From DASZHC01 sp035938215 (GTDB taxonomy: Bacteria > Verrucomicrobiota > Verrucomicrobiia > Chthoniobacterales > JAFAMB01): 5,471 nucleotides of DNA. Below the pieces are notes generated by a model. The model made no database searches. It was not told the DNA's origin and saw only the letters and a program-made list of their open reading frames with translations. The stretch's first letter is position 1. The number at the start of each line of letters is the position of its first letter. Where the stretch lies: the NCBI GenBank assembly GCA_035938215.1, contig DASZHC010000141.1:1-5471 (forward strand). The letters are read 5' to 3'. The position numbers were made by a program, and so were the translations under genes. Below are positions 1-5,471 of the stretch, piece after piece.

Positions 1-817
1 CGATCTCGCTAAATCCCAGCCAAAGGTCAGCGTATAGCTCTCTGGCCTGTTCAAAGGTGTGGGCGAGTAAATCCACGACAACCAGCCGGCCGCCACTCCG
101 TAAGGAGTGCCGGGCTGCTCCCAGCGCCTTTTGAGGGCTGTTGGCGTGATGCAAGGCTTGGCTGAAAATTGCAAGATCAATTGAGTTTTCTGCGATTGGC
201 GGGTCCTCCAGATCGCCCAGGCGATACTCCAGATTTGTAAACCCATGATCTTTGGCGAGCTGGGTTCCCACTTCGACCATCCGCTCCGAGTTGTCGATGG
301 CAATCACCTTTCGGGCCCTCTTCGCCAGCAATTGGGACAGTGTACCTTCTCCTGCTCCCAGGTCAGCGACATCAATTGCCGGAACTAATGCCAAAAGCAA
401 ATGCGCCAGTCCCTGCCAGGATCGTCCCGGGCAATAACTGCGTCCAAACTTCCCGGCCAGCTTGTTAAAATATTCGCGGACACGATCCCTCCTCTTGGCC
501 AGAACATGATTCAACGCGGAGCTGTCCGAATCCGCCTCGGGCATTTCATGCATTGCTAATCCGATTAGACTTCGGAGTTCGGGCTGTCTGATCGGTCCTC
601 CGGCACCCCAGCTGTAATAAATATTCTTGCCGACGCGGCGATCCTGCACGAGGCCGGCCCGCTTGAGTTGCGCCAGATGCGTTGAAATACGGGACTGTCC
701 CATGCCGAGGATTTCCTGGATTTCGGCCACGGAGAGTTCTTCGGTTTGAAGGAGGTGCATGAGGCGGGCGCGGGTCGGATCGGCCAAAGTGCGTAAAGAA
801 TTCAGAGTTGACTGCAT
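1..817 (-). CDS. ArsR-family regulator fused to SAM-dependent methyltransferase domain (SahR-like), C-terminus cut by window edge
   Basis: This is probably a cytoplasmic transcription factor controlling the SAM cycle. Reading leftward from the ATG at 815-817, the frame stays open to the edge and gives 272 residues; an in-frame TAG lies just upstream, so this is the first ATG. Residues 1-70 form an ArsR winged helix (LADPTRARLMHLL at 11-23, recognition segment QSRISTHLAQLKRAGLV at 41-57, wing ending IYY at 66-68). A charged linker with REYFNKLAGKFGR (114-126) follows. A class I methyltransferase fold begins near 148, with motif I DLGAGEG (152-158), acidic D175 after strand 2, GD at 201-202, SQALHHA at 219-225 and GGRLVVVDL at 242-250. 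WLGF at 266-269 is near the usual end, so perhaps 30-50 residues are missing. The ArsR alpha-3 metal motif ELCVCDL is replaced by EELSVAEI, with no cysteines, arguing against metal sensing. The gene is divergent from metK-ahcY. The domain calls are firm. The SahR role (a SAH-responsive ArsR-family regulator known in Proteobacteria) is inference from architecture and neighbours. The gene could instead encode an active methyltransferase. No clear ribosome binding site is visible. Confidence 0.9.
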   Translation of the reverse strand, partial: MQSTLNSLRTLADPTRARLMHLLQTEELSVAEIQEILGMGQSRISTHLAQLKRAGLVQDRRVGKNIYYSWGAGGPIRQPELRSLIGLAMHEMPEADSDSSALNHVLAKRRDRVREYFNKLAGKFGRSYCPGRSWQGLAHLLLALVPAIDVADLGAGEGTLSQLLAKRARKVIAIDNSERMVEVGTQLAKDHGFTNLEYRLGDLEDPPIAENSIDLAIFSQALHHANSPQKALGAARHSLRSGGRLVVVDLLAHTFEQARELYADLWLGFSEI

Positions 818-837
818 GGAATTCTAGTCGATATATC
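808..837 (+). promoter_or_regulatory. Putative sigma-70 promoter of metK-ahcY
   Basis: On the plus strand TTGACT (808-813, five of six -35 bases) is followed by an 18-bp spacer and TATATC (832-837, four of six -10 bases). Transcription would start near 844, giving a leader of about 85 bases before metK. The -35 box lies inside the first codons of the divergent regulator gene, and the -10 box overlaps the regulator's own -10 on the other strand. It is weaker than the opposing promoter because there is no extended -10 and the spacer is longer. Confidence 0.35.
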
Positions 838-858
838 AGCGTATCATGATTGGTCAAT
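828..858. promoter_or_regulatory. Candidate operator between the divergent genes
   Basis: This AT-rich island contains three small symmetric elements: GATATATC (830-837, perfect palindrome), ATCATGAT (843-850, perfect palindrome) and ATTG-GT-CAAT (849-858). It also has a direct TATCA repeat (834-838 and 842-846). It covers the -10 boxes of both predicted promoters, so a dimeric ArsR-type protein bound here could repress both directions. I do not know the exact operator sequence for this regulator family in this lineage, so the specific half-site is not assigned. Confidence 0.35.
830..857 (-). promoter_or_regulatory. Putative sigma-70 promoter of the ArsR-methyltransferase gene
   Basis: On the minus strand a -35 box TTGACC (857-852, five of six consensus bases) is followed by a 16-bp spacer and a -10 box TATATC (835-830, four of six). 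The -10 is preceded by TGA, giving an extended -10 (TGATATATC). Transcription would start near 822-824, only about 5-7 bases before the ATG at 817. The message would be nearly leaderless, which fits the missing Shine-Dalgarno sequence. Prediction by eye only. Confidence 0.45.
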
Positions 859-914
859 ATTCTCTACTGCTTTCGCCGCACTCTAATCCGCGGTAGTTCA
901 TCAACAGGCCAATC
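848..914 (+). other. Possible base-paired leader of the metK transcript
   Basis: If transcription starts near 844, GATTGGTC (848-855) can pair with GGCCAATC (907-914) over eight base pairs including one G-U. Inside it, CCGC (876-879) can pair with GCGG (890-893) around a 10-base loop. The outer stem would end about 14 bases before the metK ATG. I do not recognise any SAM or SAH riboswitch class. Pairing of this length can arise by chance in a leader of this size, so this is a weak call. Confidence 0.18.
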
Positions 915-928
915 CTCTTCATCCTACT

Positions 929-2107
929 ATGGCGCGACGTTATATCTTCTCTTCTGAATCTGTTACCGAAGGTCATCCGGACAAGGTCTGCGACACTATC
1001 TCCGATCGGATCCTCGATGCATGCCTGGCCCAGGATCCACAAAGCCGCGTTGCGTGCGAAACCTTGGCAAAAGGCAATTTGGTTGTTATCGCCGGCGAAA
1101 TCACGACCAACGCGAAGTTTGACTACCTCGACGAAGTTCGTTCGGCGATCAGGGAGATTGGATATATCCACCATGATTCTCTGTTTCACGCCGACACCTG
1201 TGTCATCATTCAAGCCTTAAGTCGGCAATCGCGCGATATTGCGCAAGGGGTGGACCCGATAAAGGCTGAGGGGAAGGAAACAGACGAACAAGGAGCGGGG
1301 GATCAGGGGTTGATGTTCGGGTTCGCCGTCCGCGAAACCCCGGAATTGATGCCGGCTCCGATCCAGTTGAGTCATCAGCTAGGCAGAGAGTTGACGCGGC
1401 TACGCAAATCCGGCGAATTGCCATGGCTCCGTCCCGACGCGAAAACACAGGTTTCAATACAATACGAAGGTTATCGCCCGATCCGTGTTGAAGCGATCGT
1501 CATTTCCACTCAGCACGCAGCGGATGTGAAACATAAGGAGATCCGGGAGACACTCGTCGAGCGGGTAATGAAAAAAGTAATTCCAGCGGAATGGATTACT
1601 CCCGAGACGCGATACCTCATCAACCCTACCGGCCGGTTCGTGATCGGTGGTCCCGAGGGTGACTCCGGCCTGACCGGTAGAAAGATTATCGTTGATACTT
1701 ATGGCGGTATGGGCCGGCACGGTGGCGGCGCATTCTCCGGAAAGGACCCTTCGAAAGTGGATCGGTCTGCTGCATACATGGGGCGATACGTTGCCAAAAA
1801 TGTCGTGGCAGCGGGTTTGGCAGATCGATGTGAAGTTCAGTTTGCTTACGCCATCGGGCATCCCGATCCTGTGAGCATTTCGGTTGACACGTTTGGCACA
1901 GCAACGGTCGATGAGATAAAAATTGAGCAAGCCATTCGCGAGATCTTCAATTTCAAGCCGGCGGCGATTATTCAACAACTCGTTTTGCTTCGTCCGATCT
2001 ACGGCAAGACAACCAACTACGGGCATTTCGGCCGCGAGGATGATTTGGAAGCGCTTCGCTGGGAGCGCACCGACAAGGCAGAAGCCCTCAAGGCTTTCGT
2101 AGCATAA
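929..2107 (+). CDS. metK: S-adenosylmethionine synthetase (methionine adenosyltransferase)
   Basis: This cytoplasmic enzyme makes S-adenosylmethionine from methionine and ATP, releasing phosphate and pyrophosphate. The 392-residue product is close to the usual bacterial length (E. coli has 384) and is complete. The N-terminus MARRYIFSSESVTEGHPDK contains the ATP-binding GHPDK motif (15-19, His16). The first family signature GAGDQGLMFG is at 122-131. The second, phosphate-binding signature GGGAFSGKDPSKVDRS is at 265-280, and GHPDPVSISVDTFGT at 310-324 is also typical. The ATG at 929 matches the usual family start, although the preceding 18 bases are pyrimidine-rich (14 of 18) with no Shine-Dalgarno sequence. 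It is the first gene of a probable operon with ahcY and is divergent from the ArsR-methyltransferase regulator, which places SAM synthesis and SAH removal under common control. No key residue appears to be missing. Identification is certain from the signatures. Confidence 0.98.
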   Translation: MARRYIFSSESVTEGHPDKVCDTISDRILDACLAQDPQSRVACETLAKGNLVVIAGEITTNAKFDYLDEVRSAIREIGYIHHDSLFHADTCVIIQALSRQSRDIAQGVDPIKAEGKETDEQGAGDQGLMFGFAVRETPELMPAPIQLSHQLGRELTRLRKSGELPWLRPDAKTQVSIQYEGYRPIRVEAIVISTQHAADVKHKEIRETLVERVMKKVIPAEWITPETRYLINPTGRFVIGGPEGDSGLTGRKIIVDTYGGMGRHGGGAFSGKDPSKVDRSAAYMGRYVAKNVVAAGLADRCEVQFAYAIGHPDPVSISVDTFGTATVDEIKIEQAIREIFNFKPAAIIQQLVLLRPIYGKTTNYGHFGREDDLEALRWERTDKAEALKAFVA

Positions 2108-2169
2108 CCCACTCGGGCTTTGCGCGGAAGTGTGCGCGAACGCCTCTGTCTCTATTTTTCCAAGCCTTC

Positions 2170-3489
<1,320 letters not shown>

Positions 3490-3494
3490 CCTGC

Positions 3495-3603
3495 GACGGG
3501 GTCATGTCTCAACTTTCAACATTTGATTTCTACATAAACGTCAGATGCCTGCCCTGAAAGAATAGAGCGCAGCGAATGTTGAAAGTTGAGACATGACCCC
3601 GTC
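3495..3603. repeat. MITE/REP-like element with perfect 29-bp terminal inverted repeats
   Basis: The left arm at 3495-3523 (begins GACGGGGTCATGTCTC, ends CAACATT) is the exact reverse complement of the right arm at 3575-3603, with 51 bp between them. A perfect 29-bp arm is far beyond chance. The element carries no gene. No clean target-site duplication is seen, only a weak ACCT at 3489-3492 and 3605-3608. GGGGTCA-type ends resemble, as I recall, the REP-like ends of IS200-type Y1 (RAYT) transposase elements, which do not duplicate their target. A non-autonomous derivative mobilised in trans is therefore my inference. As RNA it would form a very stable hairpin right after ahcY and could stop transcription or protect the 3' end of the message from either side. 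It lacks the T-run of a classical intrinsic terminator. Confidence 0.85.
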
Positions 3604-3746
3604 TACCTCGCGAGAACGGACGAAGCTGAATCTTCTTGGAGGGCGCTGGTCCCTCGGCGCCATGGTGAATGATGTAGGCATCGTCGAGCGCGGCTGCGAC
3701 GGAGCGCATCTCCAGGACGGGAGGGCAACACACCAACTGATTGCTA
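3604..3746. other. Tract of unclear origin between the repeat and the UDP-glucose gene
   Basis: No recognised gene is present. One plus-strand frame is open from an ATG inside the repeat's right arm (3593) to a TGA at 3752-3754. It encodes 53 residues, including GGRWSLGAMVNDVGIVERG, and overlaps the downstream ATG (3747) by eight bases. The opposite strand is open through the same stretch as well. The tract may be a remnant of a mobile or dispersed element carried with the inverted repeat, or a leader for the next gene. GGGAGGG at 3719-3725 looks like a ribosome binding site but lies too far from the ATG at 3747. I would not annotate either frame as a gene without homologues. Confidence 0.3.
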
Positions 3747-5153
3747 ATGCGTGACGCAACGCCCAAGATTCAGGCGAAGATGGAGAAGGCGGGTCTTAGC
3801 GCCGCGGCAATCCAAGCCTTTCTGCACCAATATAAAAAGCTAGTACTCAACGAGACCGGTCTAATCCCGGAAGGGTCGTTGACTCCTGTTGAGAACCTTC
3901 CAACCCTCGCCGACCAACCGGATCCGGGTGATGTTTCGGTGCTCGCGGCTGAAACCGTCGTATTGAAATTGAATGGCGGCCTCGGCACGGGTATGGGATT
4001 GGAAAAGGCAAAGAGTCTGCTCAGAGTGAGAGGCGATCTCACATTTCTTGATGTCATCGTTCGCCAGTATCTGAACTTGCGTTCCAGCATCGCGCCGCAG
4101 TTGGCGCTGTTTTTCATGAACAGTTTCAGCACAAGCGACGATACGGCTACGGCTCTAAGGCATTATCAGGAACTTGGTGATCTCAGGAAACTCGAACTGA
4201 TGCAGAACAAGGTGCCGAAGATCGATGTGAAATCCCTTGGGCCCGTTGCATGGGCGGACAATCCATTGCTCGAATGGTGTCCTCCCGGACATGGCGACAT
4301 CTATCCGTCGCTTCTCGGTTCCGGACTGCTTGATCAACTGCTCGCCAGTGGGAAGCGCTACTTGTTCGTTTCGAATTCTGATAACCTGGGCGCTACGCTC
4401 GATATGAGGCTGCTGGCGTTCTACGCCAAGAGCGGCGCTCCGTTCCTTATGGAGGTGACCGCGCGCACAGCAACTGACCGCAAAGGGGGCCATCTTGCGC
4501 GTAGAAAGGGCGATGGACGTCTACTGCTTCGGGAATCTGCACAATGTCCCGATCAGGACATGGAGGCCTTCCAGGACATCGAACGGCACCGCTTTTTCAA
4601 TACCAACAATCTATGGATTCGTCTTGACGCGCTTCGGGCCGAACTCGATCGCGGGAATGGTTTGCTTCCACTCCCTTTGATTCGAAACGAAAAGACCGTC
4701 GACCCCCGTAACAAGACCACGTCGAAGGTTTTCCAGCTCGAAACTGCAATGGGCGCGGCCGTCGAATGTTTCGATGGCGCGTCAGCGATCCAAGTGCCGC
4801 GCAGCCGGTTCGCACCTGTTAAATCTACTGCGGACCTTTTGAGCGTTCGCTCAGATGCATACGAGCTGGATACCGAGTTTCGATTGAAACTTATCCCCGA
4901 TCGGATTTCCGCACCGCCGATCGTAAAACTGGAGGATCGTTACAAACTCGTCGACCGATTGGAGGAACTTGTCGCTGCAGGTGTGCCGTCTCTAGCGCGC
5001 TGCAGGTCGCTGGCGGTCGAGGGAAATCTGAAGTTTGGGCCCGGCGTGGTAATCGTGGGCGACGTGAAGTTCAGAAACTCCGAGGATGCAACGAAAACAA
5101 TCGACGCGGGAATCTACGAAAATCGCGAAGTGGTCTTCCCTATAAGCGCATGA
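3747..5153 (+). CDS. UTP-glucose-1-phosphate uridylyltransferase, eukaryotic-type UDPGP family
   Basis: This cytoplasmic enzyme makes UDP-glucose from UTP and glucose 1-phosphate, supplying glycan, glycogen or trehalose-type pathways. The 468-residue product from the ATG at 3747 belongs to the eukaryotic-like UDPGP family (PF01704), not the GalU family. It has the nucleotide-binding loop LNGGLGTGMG (75-84) with Lys89, MNSFSTSDDT (124-133), PPGHGDIYPSL (179-189), the uridine-binding SDNLG (211-215), KGG (246-248), FNTNNLW (284-290), QLETAMGAA (330-338) and PRSRFAPVKSTADLL (351-365, Lys359). Residues 422-468 (such as EGNLKFGPGVVIVGDVKF) look like the short C-terminal left-handed beta-helix of the family. 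An in-frame TTG at 3741 directly follows a TGA and would add two residues. An ATG at 3780 (MEKAGLS) is preceded by a modest AGGCGA and is a possible shorter start. The gene stands 257 bp after ahcY behind the repeat, so it probably has its own promoter, which I could not identify. Its last 14 bp overlap the convergent gene. Confidence 0.95.
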   Translation: MRDATPKIQAKMEKAGLSAAAIQAFLHQYKKLVLNETGLIPEGSLTPVENLPTLADQPDPGDVSVLAAETVVLKLNGGLGTGMGLEKAKSLLRVRGDLTFLDVIVRQYLNLRSSIAPQLALFFMNSFSTSDDTATALRHYQELGDLRKLELMQNKVPKIDVKSLGPVAWADNPLLEWCPPGHGDIYPSLLGSGLLDQLLASGKRYLFVSNSDNLGATLDMRLLAFYAKSGAPFLMEVTARTATDRKGGHLARRKGDGRLLLRESAQCPDQDMEAFQDIERHRFFNTNNLWIRLDALRAELDRGNGLLPLPLIRNEKTVDPRNKTTSKVFQLETAMGAAVECFDGASAIQVPRSRFAPVKSTADLLSVRSDAYELDTEFRLKLIPDRISAPPIVKLEDRYKLVDRLEELVAAGVPSLARCRSLAVEGNLKFGPGVVIVGDVKFRNSEDATKTIDAGIYENREVVFPISA

Positions 5154-5471
5154 AATCCAAAAGAAATCTGAACCAAAGATAAAACATGCCGCGCCATGTG
5201 TAACGAACCTTCTCTGAATCGACGCGTTCCAGCAGCCCGGCGTCTACGTTATGATTGATCTGCGCGGAAAGATCCTGCTGCAAAAGTTCCTGGATTTGCC
5301 GAGGATCGAGCTTGAGAACGGAGTCATTGGAAAGGGACTGCCTCGAGAGCATAGCCTTATGCGCCACGCACATGGCGTTGAACTGCAGGGTCGGACGCAC
5401 GCGCTGGATATGCGTCTGGGGTAAAAATTTGAGCGCGTAAGAGAAGGGATAATTCCATGTCGTAAAAATCT
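5140..5471 (-). CDS. Unrecognised protein, C-terminal 109 residues only (start lies beyond the window)
   Basis: The minus-strand frame is open from the right edge to the TAG at 5142-5140. It gives 109 residues, from IFTTWNYPFSYALKF to GMFYLWFRFLLDFMRL. A GTG at 5400 is available, but the frame continues upstream of it to the edge, so the gene most likely starts outside. The composition looks like real protein: a charged helical stretch DPRQIQELLQQDLSAQINHN, then VDAGLLERVDSEKVRYTWRG, which has the rhythm of a small winged-helix or beta-hairpin unit, then a hydrophobic, aromatic C-terminal segment that could be a membrane or packing helix. I do not recognise the family and assign no function. 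It converges on the UDP-glucose gene, with 14 bp of overlap and no room for a separate terminator. The supporting evidence is the long open frame, plausible codons and tight packing. Confidence 0.6.
   Translation of the reverse strand, partial: IFTTWNYPFSYALKFLPQTHIQRVRPTLQFNAMCVAHKAMLSRQSLSNDSVLKLDPRQIQELLQQDLSAQINHNVDAGLLERVDSEKVRYTWRGMFYLWFRFLLDFMRL

Noticed and set aside
252..437. Plus-strand 61-residue frame
   Set aside because: It lies antisense within the methyltransferase domain, whose motifs are intact on the other strand.
546..857. Minus-strand 103-residue frame starting at 857
   Set aside because: It is out of frame with the clear ArsR-methyltransferase fusion on the same strand, and its proline- and arginine-rich product resembles nothing.
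2119..2140. Hairpin TTTGCGC/GCGCGAA between metK and ahcY, with a T-run at 2155-2159
   Set aside because: The stem is only seven pairs with one wobble, and the T-run starts about 15 bases later, so it is not a canonical intrinsic terminator. The two genes are better read as one operon.
2108..2169. Possible SAH riboswitch in front of ahcY
   Set aside because: The gap is only 62 bases and shows no core I can match to the SAH riboswitch; control by the divergent protein regulator is more economical.
3741..3746. TTG at 3741 as start of the UDP-glucose gene
   Set aside because: It would add only two residues, and an ATG follows in frame at 3747. GGGAGGG at 3719-3725 is still about 15 bases from the TTG, too far to favour it.
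3530..3766. Minus-strand 78-residue frame crossing the repeat arm and the UDP-glucose gene start
   Set aside because: It begins inside the coding start of a well-supported gene, ends in the repeat's centre and has no recognisable domain. I kept the region only as a tract of unclear origin.
4155..4815. Minus-strand frames inside the UDP-glucose gene
   Set aside because: They are shadows of a full-length family member with all motifs in order.

Overview
The window reads as ordinary chromosomal DNA of a bacterium. It is built around the activated-methyl cycle, with a second gene block for UDP-glucose synthesis. A verrucomicrobial (Verrucomicrobiota, perhaps Pedosphaera-like soil lineage) or related origin is my best guess. 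The reasons are a eukaryotic-type UTP-glucose-1-phosphate uridylyltransferase (UDPGP family), a metK-ahcY pair facing an ArsR-methyltransferase fusion regulator, and pyrimidine-rich leaders without Shine-Dalgarno sequences. No marker gene is present, so this assignment is inference.

Layout. Positions 1-817 (minus) hold the first 272 residues of an ArsR-type winged-helix regulator fused to a class I SAM-dependent methyltransferase domain; its C-terminus lies outside the window. A 111-bp divergent intergenic region (818-928) follows, with two promoter-like signals that share one palindromic -10 box. Next come metK (929-2107) and ahcY (2170-3489), co-directional and 62 bp apart, probably one operon. 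Five bases after the ahcY stop sits a 109-bp element (3495-3603) with perfect 29-bp terminal inverted repeats, a MITE/REP-like hairpin. A tract of unknown origin (3604-3746) then leads into a complete UDP-glucose pyrophosphorylase gene (about 3747-5153). Its 3' end overlaps by 14 bp the convergent 3' end of an unrecognised minus-strand gene that runs off the right edge.

How the genes work together. MetK makes S-adenosylmethionine, cellular methyltransferases turn it into S-adenosylhomocysteine, and AhcY hydrolyses that inhibitor to homocysteine and adenosine. The divergent regulator carries a domain that could bind SAM or SAH and lacks the cysteine metal site of classical ArsR proteins. It therefore looks like a SahR-type SAM-cycle regulator controlling its own gene and metK-ahcY from the shared promoter region. 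The UDP-glucose gene has no evident functional link and is separated by the repeat.

I found no wholly new system. The most useful observations are the compact regulator/target promoter, the long perfect inverted repeat with the odd tract beside it, and the unrecognised convergent gene.
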